Source of the DNA: Hydractinia symbiolongicarpus
Taxonomy: Eukaryota; Cnidaria; Hydrozoa; Anthoathecata; Hydractiniidae
DNA length: 64,000 nucleotides
Direction: 5' to 3'
NCBI RefSeq assembly: GCF_029227915.1
Contig: NC_079878.1
Span: 31,895,501-31,959,500, forward strand
Shown: one piece after another, positions 49,851 through 63,235 of the stretch
How the letters are laid out: each line of letters starts with the position of its first letter
How positions within the stretch are numbered: the first letter of the stretch is position 1
The notes under the pieces: model-generated
What the model was told of the DNA's origin: nothing
Databases searched by the model: none
The model's input: the letters and a program-made list of their open reading frames with translations, nothing else
Translations under genes and position numbers: made by a program

Positions 49851-52800
49851 GTTCTGAAAATGAGTTTACTCACAGGGTACTTTCTTTGTATACATTCGAC
49901 TATACGGGCCAAGCCCGGGATTTACGGGAAATCGCGGGTTTTTTGTTTTCCGGCGATTAAACCTCTTTCATTAAGCGTCTCATCTAAATTGAAAACATTT
50001 TTGAGAACTACAAGTCTCATGCGTTTAGTGGTAAAAAAATAATATAAAAAATCGTTCGGGAAATGAGTTTACTCCCTGGGTACTTTCTTTGTATACTTTT
50101 GACTACACGGGCCAAGCCTGGGATTTACGGTAAATTGCGGGTTTTCGTTTGCCGGCGATTAAACTTCTTTTATTCAGCGTCTCATCAAAAATGAAAACAT
50201 TTTTAAAAACTACAAGTCTTATGCGTTTTAGTGGTGAAAAAATAATTTAAAAAACCGGTCTGGAAATGGGTTTACTCCCTGGGTACTTTCTTTGTATACT
50301 TTTGACTATACGGGCCGAGTCCGGGATTTAGGGAAATCGCAGGTTTTCGTTTGCCGGCAATTAAACTGCTTTTATTCAGCGTCTCATCAAAAATGAAAAC
50401 ACTTTTAAAAAATACAAGTCTCATGCGTTTTAGTGGTGAAAAATTAATTTAAAAAATCGTTCGGGAAATGAGTTAACTCCCTGGGTACTTTTTTTGTATA
50501 CTTTTGACTATACGGGCCAAGCCCGGGATTTACCGGAAATCGCGGGTTTTCGTTTGTCGGCGATTAAACTTCTTTTATTCAGCGTCTCATCAAAAATGAA
50601 AACATTTTTAAAAACTACAAGTCTTATGCGTTTTAGTGGTGAAAAAATAATTTAAAAAATCGTTCTGGAAATGAGTTTACTCACAGGGTACTTTCTTTGT
50701 ATACATTCGACTATACGGGCCAAGCCCGGGATTTACGGGAAATCGCGGGTTTTTTGTTTTCCGGCGATTAAACCTCTTTCATTAAGCGTCTCATCAAAAA
50801 TTAAAACATTTTTGAAAACTACAAGTCTCATGCGTTTTAGTGGTGAAAAAAAAAATTAAAAAATCGTTCGGGAAATGAGTTTACTCCCTGGGTACTTTCT
50901 TTGTATACATTCGACTATACGGGCGAAGCCCCGGATTTACGGGAAAACGCGGGATTTCGTTTGCCGACGATTAAACCTCTTTCGTTAAGCGTCTCATCAA
51001 AAATGAAAACATTTTTGAAAACTACAAGTCTCATGCGTTTAAGTGGTGAAAAAATAATTTAAAAAATCGTTTGGGAAATGATTTTACTCCCTGGGTACTT
51101 TCTTTGTATACTTTTGACTATACGGGCCGAGTCGGGGATTTACGGGAAATCGCGGATTTTCGTTTGCCGGCGATTAAACTTCTTTTATTCAGCGTCCCAT
51201 CAAATATGAAAATATTTTTGAAAACTACAAGTCTCATGCGTTTAGTGGTAAAAAAATAATATAAAAAATCGTTCGGGAAATGAGTTTACTCCCTGGGTAC
51301 TTTCTTTGTATACTTTTGACTATACGGGCCAAGCCCGGGATTTACGGGAAATCGCGGGTTTTCGTTTGCCGGCGATTAAACTTCTTTTTTTCAGCGTCTC
51401 ATCAAAAATGAAAACATTTTTAAAAACTACAAGTCTTATGCGTTTTAGTGGTGAAAAAATAATTTAAAAAATCGTTCTGGAAATGAGTTTACTCCCTGGG
51501 TACTTTCTTTGTGTACTTTAGACTATACGGGCCAAGCCAGGATTTACGGGAAATTGCGGGTTTTCGTTTGCCGGCGATTAAACTTCTTTTATTCAGCGTC
51601 TCATCAAAAATGAAAACATTTTTAAAAAGTACAACTCTTATGCGTTTTAGTGGTGAAAAAATAACTTAAAAAATCGTTCTGGAAATGAGTTTACTCACAG
51701 GGTACTTTCTTTGTATACATTCGACTATACGTGCCAAGCCCGGGATTTACGGGAAATCGCGGGTTTTCGTTTGCCGGCGATTAAACTGCTTTTATTCAGC
51801 GTCTCATCAAAAATGAAAACATTCTTGAAAACTACAAGTCTCATGCGTTTTAGTGGTGAAATAATAATTTAAAAAATCGTTTGGGAAATGAGTTTACTCC
51901 CTGGGTACTTTCTTTGTATACTTTTGACTATACGGGCCGAGTCCGGGATTTACGGGAAATCGCAGGTTTCCGTTTGCCGGCGATTAAACTTCTTTTATTC
52001 AGCGTCTCATCAAAAATGAAAACACTTTTAAAAACTACAAGTCTCATGCGTTTTAGTGGTGAAAAAATAATTTAAAAAATCGTTCTGGAAATGAGTTTAC
52101 TCCCTGGGTACTTTCTTTGTATACTTTTGACTATACGGGCCAAGCCGGGATTTACGGGAAATCGCGGGTTTTCGTTTGCCGGCGATTAAACTTCTTTTAT
52201 TCAGCGTCTCATCAAAAATGAAAACATTTTTAAAAACTACAAGTCTTATGCGTTTTAGTGGTGAAAAAATAATTTAAAAAATCGTTCTGGAAATGAGTTT
52301 ACTAACAGGGTACTTTCTTTGTATACATTCGACTATACGTGCCAAGCCCGGGATTTACGGGAAATCGCGGGTTTTCGTTTGCCGGCGATTAAACTGCTTT
52401 TATTCAGCGTCTCATCAAAAATGAAAACATTCTTGAAAACTACAAGTCTCATCCGTTTTAGTGGTGAAATAATAATTTAAAAAATCGTTTGGGAAATGAG
52501 TTTACTCCCTGGGTACTTTCTTTGTATACTTTTGACTATACGGGCCGAGTCCAGGATTTACGGGAAATCGCAGGTTTTCGTTTGCCGGCGATTAAACTTC
52601 TTTTATTCAGCGTCTCATCAAAAATGAAAACATTTTTAAAAACTACAAGTCTCATGCGTTTTAGTGGTGAAAAAATAATTTAAAAAATCGTTCGGGAAAT
52701 GAGTTTACTCCCTGGGTACTTTCTTTGTATACTTTTGACTATACGGGCCAAGCCCGGGATTTACGGGAAATCGCGGGTTTTCGTTTTCCGGCGATTAAAC

Positions 52801-53300
52801 CTCTTTTATTCAGCGTCTGATGAAAAATGAAAACATTTTTAAAAACTACAAGTCTTATGCGTTTTAGTGGTGAAAAAATAATTTAAAAAATCGTTCTGGA
52901 AATGCGTTTACTCCCTGGGTACTTTCTTTGTATACTTTCGACTATACGGGCCGAGTCCGGGATGTAGGGAAATCGCGGGTTTTCGTTTGCCGGCGATTAA
53001 ACTGCTTTTATTCAGCGTCTCATCAAAACTGAAAACATTTTTAAAAACTACAAGTCTTATGCGTTTTAGTGGTGAAAAAATAATTTAAAAAATCGTTCTG
53101 GAAATGAGTTTACTCACAGGGTACTTTCTTTGTATACATTCGACTATACGTGCCAAGCCCGGGATTTACGGGAAATCACGGGTTTTCGTTTGCCGACGAT
53201 TAAACTGCTTTTATTCAGCGTCTCATCAAAAATGAATACATTTTTGAAAACTACAAGTCTCATGCGTTTTAGTGGTGAAAAAATAATTTAAAAAATCGTT
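49850..53300 (-). repeat. Mixed monomers with a 3-mer duplication
   Basis: The left part (49,860-51,280) mixes types seen at 41-48 kb, including TTTTTTGTTTTCCGGCGATT monomers at 49,940 and 50,750 and GCGTCCCATCAAATATG at 51,193. About 51,690-52,080 recurs at about 52,298-52,690 (offset 608), sharing GTGAAATAATAATTTAAA and CATTCTTGAAAACTAC. Nothing non-satellite is seen. Confidence 0.7.
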
Positions 53301-56300
53301 CGGGAAATGAGTTTACTCCCTGGGTACTTTCTTTGTATACTTTTGACTATACGGGCTAAGCCCGGGATTTACGGGAAATCGCGGGTTTTCGTTTGCCGGC
53401 GATTAAACTTCTTTTATTCAGCGTCTCATCAAAAATGAAAACATTTTTAAAAAGTACAAGTTTTATGCGTTTTAGTGGTGAAAAAATAATTTAAAAAATC
53501 GTTCTTGAAATGAGTTTACTCCCTGGGTACTTTCTTTGTATACTTTTGACTATACGGGCCGAGTCCGGGATTTAGGGAAATCGCAGGTTTTCGTTTGCCG
53601 GCGATTAAACTGCTTTTTTTCAGCGTCTCATCAAAAATGAAAACATTTTTGAAAACTACAAGTCTCATGCGTTTTAGTGGTGAAAAAATAATTTAAAAAA
53701 TCGTTCGGGAAATGAGTTTACTCCCTGGGTACTTTCTTTGTATACTTTTGACTATACGGGCCAAGCCCGGGATTTACGGGAAATCGCGGGTTTTCGTTTG
53801 CCGGCGATTAAACTTCTTTTATTCAGCGTCTCATCAGAAATGAAAACATTTTTAAAAACTACAAGTCTTATGCGTTTTAGTGGTGAAAAACTAATTTAAA
53901 AAATTGTTCTGGAAATGAGTTTACTCCTTGGGTACTTTCTTTGTATACTTTTGAGTATACGGGCCAAGCCGGGATTTACAGGAAATCGCGGGTTTTCGTT
54001 TGCTGGCGATTAAACTTCTTTTATTCAGCGTCTCATCAAAAATGAAAACATTTTTAAAAACTACAAGTCTTATGCGTTTTAGTGGTGAAAAAATAATTTA
54101 AAAAATCGTTCTGGAAATGAGTTTACTCACAGGGTACTTTCTTTGTATACATTCGACTATACGTGCCAAGCCCGGGATTTAGGGGAAATCGCGGGTTTTC
54201 GTTTGCCGGCGATTAAACTGCTTTTATTCAGCGTCTCATCAAAAATGAAAACTTTCTTGAAAACTACAAGTCTCATGCGTTTTAGTGGTGAAATAATAAC
54301 TTAACAAATCGTTTGGGAAATGAGTTTACTCCCTGGGTACTTTCTTTGTATACTTTTGACTATACGGGCCGAGTCCAGGATTTACAGGAAATCGCAGGTT
54401 TTCGTTTGCCGGCGATTAAACTTCTTTTATTCAGCGTCTCATCAAAAATGAAAACATTTTTAAAAACTACAAGTCTCTTGCGTTTTAGTGGTGAAAAAGT
54501 AATTTAAAAAATCATTCGGGAAATGAGTTTACTCCCTGGGTACTTTCTTTGTATACTTTTGACTATACGGGCCAAGCCCGGGATTTACGGGAAATCGCGG
54601 GTTTTCGTTTGCCGGCGATTAAACTTCTTTTATTCAGCGTCTCATCAAAAATGAAAACATTTTTGAAAACTACAAGTCTCATGCGTTTTAGTGGTGAAAA
54701 AATAATTTAAAAAATCGTTCGGGAAATGAGTTTACTCCCTAGGTACTTTCTTTGTATACTTTTGACTATACGGGCCAAGCCGGGATTTACGGGAAATCGC
54801 GGGTTTTCGTTTGCCGGCGATTAAACTTCTTTTATTCAGCGTCTCATCAAAAATCAAAACATTTTTAAAAACTACAAGTCTTATGCGTTTTAGTGGTGAA
54901 AACATAATTTAAAAAATCGTTCAGGAAATGAGTTTACTCACAGGGTACTTTCTTTGTATACAGTCGACTATACGGGCCAAGCCCGGGATTTACGGAAAAT
55001 CGCGGGTTTTCGTTTTCCGGCGATTAAACCTCTTTCATTAAGCGTCTCATCAAAAATGAAAACATTTTTGAAAACTACAAGTCTCATGCGTTTTAGTGGT
55101 GAAAAAATAATATAAAAAATCGTTCGGGAAATGAGTTTACTCCCTGGGTACTTTCTTTGTATACTTTTGACTATACGGGCCGAGTCCAGGATTTACGGGA
55201 AATCGCAGGTTTTCGTTTGCCGGCGATTAAACTTCTTTTATTCAGCGTCTCATCAAAAATGAAAACATTTTTAAAAACTACAAGTCTCATGCGTTTTAGT
55301 GGTGAAAAAATAATTTAAAAAATCGTTCTGGAAATGAGTTTACTCCCTGGGTACTTTCTTTGTATACTTTTGACTATACGGGCCAAGCCCGGGATTTACG
55401 GGAAATCGCGGGTTTTCGTTTTCCGGCGATTAAACCTCTTTCATTAAGCGTCTCATCAAAAATGAAAACATTTTTGAAAACTACAAGTCTCATGCGTTTT
55501 AGTGGTGAAAAAATAATATAAAAAATCCTTCGGGAAATGAGTTTACTCCCTGGGTACTTTCTTTGTATACTTTTGACTATACGGGCTAAGCCCGGGATTT
55601 ATGGGAAATCGCGGGTTTTCGTTTGCCGGCGATTAAACTTCTTTTATTCAGCGTCTCATCAAAAATGAAAACATTTTTAAAAACTACAAGTTTTATGCGT
55701 TTTAGTGGTGAAAAAATAATTTAAAAAATCGTTTTGGAAATGAGTTTACTCCCTGGGTACTTTCTTTGTATACTTTAGACTATACGGGCCGAGTCCGGGA
55801 TTTAGGGAAATCGCAGGTTTTCGTTTGCCGGCGATTAAACTGCTTTTTTTCAGCGTCTCATCAAAAATGAAAACATTTTTGAAAACTACAAGTCTCATGC
55901 GTTTTAGTGGTGAAAAAATAATTTAAAAAATCGTTCCGGATATGAGTTTACTCCCTGGGTACTTTCTTTGTATACTTTTGACTATACGGGCCAAGCCCGG
56001 GATTTACGGGAAATCGCGGGTTTTCGTTTGCCGGCGATTAAACTTCTTTTATTCAGCGTCTCATCAGAAATGAAAACATTTTTAAAAACTACAAGTCTTA
56101 TGCGTTTTAGTGGTGAAAAAATAATTTAAAAAATTGTTCTGGAAATGAGTTTACTCCTTGGGTACTTTCTTTGTATACTTTTGACTATACGGGCCAAGCC
56201 GGGATTTACGGGAAATCGCGGGTTTTCGTTTGCTGGCGATTAAACTTCTTTTATTCAGCGTCTCATCAAAAATGAAAACATTTTTAAAAACTACAAGTCT

Positions 56301-57130
56301 TATGCGTTTTAGTGGTGAAAAAATAATTTAAAAAATCGTTCTGGAAATGAGTTTACTCACAGGGTACTTTCTTTGTATACATTCGACTATACGTGCCAAG
56401 CCCGGGATTTAGGGGAAATCGCGGGTTTTCGTTTGCCGGCGATTAAACTGCTTTTATTCAGCGTCTCATCAAAAATGAAAACTTTCTTGAAAACTACAAG
56501 TCTCATGCGTTTTAGTGGTGAAATAATAACTTAACAAATCGTTTGGGAAATGAGTTTACTCCCTGGGTACTTTCTTTGTATACTTTTGACTATACGGGCC
56601 GAGTCCAGGATTTACGGGAAATCGCAGGTTTTCGTTTGGCGGCGATTAAACTTCTTTTATTCAGCGTCTCATCAAAAATGAAAACATTTTTAAAAACTAC
56701 AAGTCTCTTGCGTTTTAGTGGTGAAAAAGTAATTTAAAAAATCATTCGGGAAATGAGTTTACTCCCTGGGTACTTTCTTTTTATACTTTTGACTATACGG
56801 GCCAAGCCCGGGATTTACGGGAAATCGCGGGTTTTTCGTTTGCCGGCGATTAAACTTCTTTTATTCAGCGTCTAATCAAAAATGAAAAATTTTTTGAAAA
56901 CTACAAGTCTCATGCGTTTTAGTGGTGAAAAAATAATTTAAAAAATCGTTCGGGAAATGAGTTTACTCCCTAGGTACTTTCTTTGTATACTTTTGACTAT
57001 ACGGGCCAAGCCGGGATTTACGGGAAATCGCGGGTTTTCGTTTGCCGGCGATTAAACTTCTTTTATTCAGCGTCTCATCAAAAATCAAAACATTTTTAAA
57101 AACTACAAGTCTTATGCGTTTTAGTGGTGA
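53300..57130 (-). repeat. 11-monomer HOR in tandem, 2,230-bp period
   Basis: About 53,300-54,900 recurs at about 55,530-57,130. Shared private states are ACGGGCTAAGCCCGGG, CTGCTTTTTTTCAGCGTC, CATCAGAAATGAAAAC, GATTTAGGGGAAATCGCG (54,177 and 56,407), AACTTTCTTGAAAACTAC and TAACTTAACAAATCG. Confidence 0.84.
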
Positions 57131-57720
57131 AAAAATAATATAAAAAATCGTTCGGGAAATGAGTTTACTCCCTGGGTACTTTCTTTGTATACTTTTGACT
57201 ATACGGGCCGAGTCCAGGATTTACGGGAAATCGCAGGTTTTCGTTTGCCGGCGATTAAACTTCTTTTATTCAGCGTCTCATCAAAAATGAAAACATTTTT
57301 AAAAACTACAAGTCTCATGCGTTTTAGTGGTGAAAAAATAATTTAAAAAATCGTTCTGGAAATGAGTTTACTCCCTGGGTACTTTCTTTGTATACTTTTG
57401 ACTATACGGGCCAAGCCCGGGATTTACGGGAGATCGCGGGTTTTCGTTTTCCGACGATTAAACCTCTTTCATTAAGCGTCTCATCAAAAATGAAAACATT
57501 TTTGAAAACTACAAGTCTCATGCGTTTTAGTGGTGAAAAAATAATATAAAAAATCCTTCGGGAAATGAGTTTACTCCCTGGGTACTTTCTTTGTATACTT
57601 TTGACTATACGGGCCAAGCCCGGGATTTACGGGAAATCGCGGGTTTTCGTTTGCCGGCGATTAAACTTCTTTTATTCAGCGTCTGATGAAAAATGAAAAC
57701 ATTTTTAAAAACTACAAGTC
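55100..57720 (-). repeat. 10-monomer offset duplication, about 2,030 bp
   Basis: About 55,100-55,600 recurs at about 57,130-57,630, sharing AAAAAATCCTTCGGGAAATG (55,520 and 57,549) and CCTCTTTCATTAAGCGTC in the same order. It starts where the 11-mer similarity stops, so the second 11-mer copy is joined to an earlier part of the block with one monomer fewer. Confidence 0.72.
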
Positions 57721-60590
57721 TTATGCGTTTTAGTGGTGAAAAAATAATTTAAAAAATCGTTCTGGAAATGCGTTTACTCCCTGGGTACTTTCTTTGTATA
57801 CTTTTGACTATACGGGCCGAGTCAGAGATTTAGGGAAATCGCAGGTTTTCGTTTGCCGGCGATTAAACTGCTTTTATTCAGCGTCTCATCAAAAATGAAA
57901 ACATTTTTAAAAACTACAAGTCTTATGCGTTTTAGTGGTGAAAAAATAATTTAAAAAATGGTTCTGGAAATGAGTTTACTCACAGGGTACTTTCTTTGTA
58001 TACATTCGACTATACGTGTCAAGCCCGGGATTTACGGAAATCGCGGGTTTTCGTTTGCCGGCGATTAAACTTCTTTTATTCAGCGTCTGATGAAAAATGA
58101 AAACATTTTTAAAAACTACAAGTCTTATGCGTTTTAGTGGTGAAAAAATAATTTAAAAAATCGTTCTGGAAATGCGTTTACTCCCTGGGTACTTTCTTTG
58201 TATACTTTTGACTATGCAGGCCGAGTCCGGGATTTAGGGAAATCGCAGGTTTTCGTTTGCCGGCGATTAAACAGCTTTTATTCAGCGTCTCATCAAAAAT
58301 GAAAACATTTTTAAAAACTACAAGTCTTATGCGTTTTAGTGGTGAAAAAATAATTTAAAAAATCGTTCTGGAAATGAGTTTACTCACAGGGTACTTTCTT
58401 TGTATACATTCGACTATACGTGCCAAGCCCGGGATTTACGGGAAATCGCGGGTTTTCGTTTGCCGGCGATTAAACTTCTTTTATTCAGCGTCTCATCAAA
58501 AATGAAAACACTTTTAAAAACTACAAGTCTCATGCGTTATAGTGGTGAAAAAGTAATTTAAAAAATCGTTCGGGAAATGAGTTTACTCCCTGGGTACTTT
58601 CTTTGTATACTTTTGACTATACGGGCCGAGTCCGTGATTTAGGGAATTCGCAGGTTTTCGTTTGCCGGCGATTAAACTGCTTTTTTTCAGCGTCTCATCA
58701 AAAATGAAAACATTTTTGAAAACTACAAGTCTCATGCGTTTTAGTGGTGAAAAAATAATTTAAAAAATCGTTCGGGAAATGAGTTTACTCCCTGGGTACT
58801 TTCTTTGTATACTTTTGACTATACGGGCCAAGCCGGGATTTACGGGAAATCGCGGGTTTTCGTTTGCCGGCGATTAAACTGCTTTTATTCAGCGTCTCAT
58901 AAAAAATGAAAACATTCTTAAAAACTACAAATCTCATGCGTTTTAGTGGTGAAATAATAATTTAAAAAATCGTTTGGGAAATGAGTTTACTCCCTGGGTA
59001 CTTTCTTTGTATACTTTTGACTATACGGGCCGAGTCCAGGATTTACGGGAAATCGCAGGTTTTCGTTTGCCGGCGATTAAACTTCTTTTATTCAGCGTCT
59101 CATCAAAAATGAAAAATTTTTTAAAAACTACAAGTCTCATGCGTTTTAGTGGTGAAAAAGTAATTTAAAAAATCGTTCTGGAAATGCGTTTACTCCCTGG
59201 GTACTTTCTTTGTATACTTTTGACTATACGGGCCGAGTCAGGGATTTAGGGAAATCGCAGGTTTTCGTTTGCCGGCGATTAAACTGCTTTTATTCAGCGT
59301 CTCATCAAAAATGAAAACATTTTTAAAAACTACAAGTCTTATGCGTTTTAGTGGTGAAAAAATAATTTAAAAAATCGTTCTGGAAATGAGTTTACTCACA
59401 GGGTACTTTCTTTGTATACATTCGACTATACGTGTCAAGCCCGGGATTTACGGAAATCGCGGGTTTTCGTTTGCCGGCGATTAAACTTCTTTTATTCAGC
59501 GTCTGATGAAAAATGAAAACATTTTTAAAAACTACAAGTCTTATGCGTTTTAGTGGTGAAAAAATAATTTAAAAAATCGTTCTGGAAATGCGTTTACTCC
59601 CTGGGTCCTTTCTTTGTATACTTTTGACTATACAGGCCGAGTCCGGGATTTAGGGAAATCGCAGGTTTTCGTTTGCCGGCGATTAAACAGCTTTTATTCA
59701 GCGTCTCATCAAAAATGAAAACATTTTTAAAAACTACAAGTCTTATGCGTTTTAGTGGTGAAAAAATAATTTAAAAAATCGTTCTGGAAATGAGTTTACT
59801 CACAGGGTACTTTCTTTGTATACATTCGACTATACTTGCCAAGCCCGGGATTTACGGGAAATCGCGGGTTTTCGTTTGCCGGCGATTAAACTTCTTTTAT
59901 TCAGCGTCTCATGAAAAATGAAAACACTTTTAAAAACTACAAGTCTCATGCGTTATAGTGGTGAAAAAGTAATTTAAAAAATCGTTCGGGAAATGAGTTT
60001 ACTCCCTGGGTACTTTCTTTGTATACTTTTGACTATACGGGCCGAGTCCGTGATTTAGGGAAATCGCAGGTTTTCGTTTGCCGGCGATTAAACTGCTTTT
60101 TTTCAGCGTCTCATCAAAAATGAAAACATTTTTGAAAACTACAAGTCTCATGCGTTTTAGTGGTGAAAAAATAATTTAAAAAATCGTTCGGGAAATGAGT
60201 TTACTCCCTGGGTACTTTCTTTGTATACTTTTGACTATACGGGCCAAGCCGGGATTTACGGGAAATCGCGGGTTTTCGTTTGCCGGCGATTAAACTGCTT
60301 TTATTCAGCGTCTCATAAAAAATGAAAACATTCTTAAAAACTACAAATCTCATGCGTTTTAGTGGTGAAATAATAATTTAAAAAATCGTTTGGGAAATGA
60401 GTTTACTCCCTGGGTACTTTCTTTGTATACTTTTGACTATACGGGCCGAGTCCAGGATTTACGGGAAATCGCAGGTTTTCGTTTGCCGGCGATTAAACTT
60501 CTTTTATTCAGCGTCTCATCAAAAATGAAAAATTTTTTAAAAACTACAAGTCTCATGCGTTTTAGTGGTGAAAAAGTAATTTAAAAAATC
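57720..60590 (-). repeat. 7-monomer HOR in tandem, 1,416-bp period
   Basis: About 57,750-59,170 recurs at about 59,166-60,590. Shared states are GTGTCAAGCCCGGGATTTAC, GCGTCTGATGAAAAATG, TTAAACAGCTTTTATTC, GCGTTATAGTGGTGAAAAAG, GAGTCCGTGATTTAGGG and CTCATAAAAAATGAAAACATTC. The copies are nearly identical by eye. Confidence 0.86.
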
Positions 60591-62010
60591 GTTCGGGAAA
60601 TGAGTTTACTCCCTGGGTACTTTCTTTGTATACTTTTGACTATACGGGCCAAGCCCGGGATTTACGGGAAATCGCGGGTTTTCGTTTGCCGGCGATTAAA
60701 CTTCTTTTATTCAGCGTCTCATCAAAAATGAAAACATTTTTAAAAACTACAAGTCTCATGCGTTTTAGTGGTGAAAAAATAATATAAAAAACCGTTCGGG
60801 AAATGAGTTTACTCCCTGGGTACTTTCTTTGTATACTTTTGACTATACGGGCCGAGTCCAGGATTTACGGGAAATCGCAGGTTTTTGTTTGCCGGCGATT
60901 AAACTTCTTTTATTCAGCGTCTCATCAAAAATGAAAACATTTTTAAAAACTACAAGTCTCATGCGTTTTAGTGGTGAAAAAATAATTTAAAAAATCGTTC
61001 GGGAAATGAGTTTACTCCCTGGGTACTTTCTTTGTATACTTTTGACTATACGGGCCAAGCCCGGGATTTACGGGAAATTGCTGGTTTTCGTTTGCCGGCG
61101 ATTAAACTTCTTTTGTTCAGCGTCTGATGAAAAATGAAAACATTTTTATAAACTACAAGTCTTATGCGTTTTAGTGGTGAAAAAATAATTTCAAAAATCG
61201 TTCTGGAAATGAGTTTACTCACAGAGTACTTTCTTTGTATACATTCGACTATACGTGCCAAGCCCGGGATTTACGGGAAATCGCGGGTTTTCGTTTAACG
61301 GCGATTAAACTGCTTTTATTCAGCGTCTCATCAAAAATGAAAACATTCTTGAAAACTACAAGTCTCATGCGTTTTAGTGGTGAAATAATAATTTAAAAAA
61401 TCGTTTGGGAAATGAGTTTACTCCCTGGGTACTTTCTTTGTATACTTTTGACTATACGGGCCGAGTCCAGGATTTACGGGAAATCACAGGTTTCCGTTTG
61501 CCGGCGATTAAACTTCTTTTATTCAGCGTCTCATCAAAAATGAAAACACTTTTAAAAACTACAAGTCTCATGCGTTTTAGTGGTGAAAAAGTAATTTTTA
61601 AAATCCTTCGGGAAATGAGTTTACTCCCTGGGTACTTTCTTTGTATACTTTTGACTATACGGGCCAAGCCCGGGATTTACGGGAAATCGCGGGTTTTCGT
61701 TTGCCGGCGATTTAACTTCTTTTATTCAGCGTCTCATCAAAAATGAAAACATTCTTAAAAACTACAAGTCTCATGCGTTTTAGTGGTGAAATAATAATTT
61801 AAAAAATCGTTTGGGAAATGAGTTTACTCCTTGGGTACTTTCTTTGTATACTTTTGACTATACGGGCCGAGTCCAGGATTTACGGGAAATCGCAGGTTTT
61901 CGTTTGCCGGCGATTAAACTTCTTTTATTCAGCGTCTCATCAAAAATGAAAACATCTTTAAAAACTACAAGTCTCATGCGTTTTAGTGGTGAAAATGTAA
62001 TTTAAAAAAT
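60590..62010 (-). repeat. Mixed monomers with a dimer (406-bp) duplication
   Basis: About 61,340-61,600 recurs at about 61,746-62,006, with GTGAAATAATAATTTAAAA followed by GTTTGGGAAATGAG and GGGCCGAGTCCAGGATTTAC. A single monomer with TTTCGTTTAACGGCG at 61,290 has lost the GCCGGC palindrome. No other features are seen. Confidence 0.7.
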
Positions 62011-63235
62011 CGTTCGGGAAATGAGTTTACTCCCTGGGTACTTTCTTTGTATACTTTTGACTATACGGGCCAAGCCCGGAATTTACGGGAAATCGCGGGT
62101 TTTCGTTTGCCGGCGATTAAACTTCTTTTATTCAGCGTCTCATCAAAAATGAAAACATTTTTAAAAACTACAAGTCTTATGCGTTTTAGTGGTGAAAAAA
62201 TAATTTAAAAAATCGTTCTGGAAATGAGTTTACTCCCTGGGTACTTTCTTTGTATACTTTTGACTATACGGGCCAAGCCGGGATTTACGGGAAATCGCGG
62301 GTTTTCGTTTGCTGGCGATTAAACTTCTTTTATTCAGCGTCTCATCAAAAATGAAAACATTTTTAAAAACTACAAGTCGTATGCGTTTTAGTGGTGAAAA
62401 AAAAATTTAAAAAATCGTTCTGGAAATGAGTTTACTCACAGGGTACTTTCTTTGTATACATTCGACTACACGTGCCAAGCCCGGGATTTAGGGGAAATCG
62501 CGGGTTCTCGTTTGCCGGCGATTAAACTGCTTTTATTCAGCGTCTCATCAAAAATGAAAACATTCTTGAAAACTACAAGTCTCATGCGTTTTAGTGGTGA
62601 AATAATAACTTAAAAAATCGTTTGGGAAATGAGTTTACTCCCTGGGTACTTTCTTTGTATACTTTTGACTATACGGGCCAAGCCCGGAATTTACGGGAAA
62701 TCGCGGGTTTTCGTTTGCCGGCGATTAAACTTCTTTTATTCAGCGTCTCATCAAAAATGAAAACATTTTTAAAAACTACAAGTCTTATGCGTTTTAGTGG
62801 TGAAAAAATAATTTAAAAAATCGTTCTGGAAATGAGTTTACTCCCTGGGTACTTTCTTTGTATACTTTTGACTATACGGGCCAAGCCGGGATTTACGGGA
62901 AATCGCGGGTTTTCGTTTGCTGGCGATTAAACTTCTTTTATTCAGCGTCTCATCAAAAATGAAAACATTTTTAAAAACTACAAGTCGTATGCGTTTTAGT
63001 GGTGAAAAAAAAATTTAAAAAATCGTTCTGGAAATGAGTTTACTCACAGGGTACTTTCTTTGTATACATTCGACTACACGTGCCAAGCCCGGGATTTAGG
63101 GGAAATCGCGGGTTCTCGTTTGCCGGCGATTAAACTGCTTTTATTCAGCGTCTCATCAAAAATGAAAACATTCTTGAAAACTACAAGTCTCATGCGTTTT
63201 AGTGGTGAAATAATAACTTAAAAAATCGTTTGGGA
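62010..63235 (-). repeat. 3-monomer HOR in tandem, 608-bp period
   Basis: About 62,015-62,625 recurs at about 62,623-63,233. Shared states are AAGCCCGGAATTTACGGG, TTTGCTGGCGATTAAAC, ACAAGTCGTATGCG, GACTACACGTGCCAAGCC and GGGTTCTCGTTTGCCGG. The copies look almost identical and are the youngest-looking multi-monomer duplication in the right arm. Confidence 0.86.
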
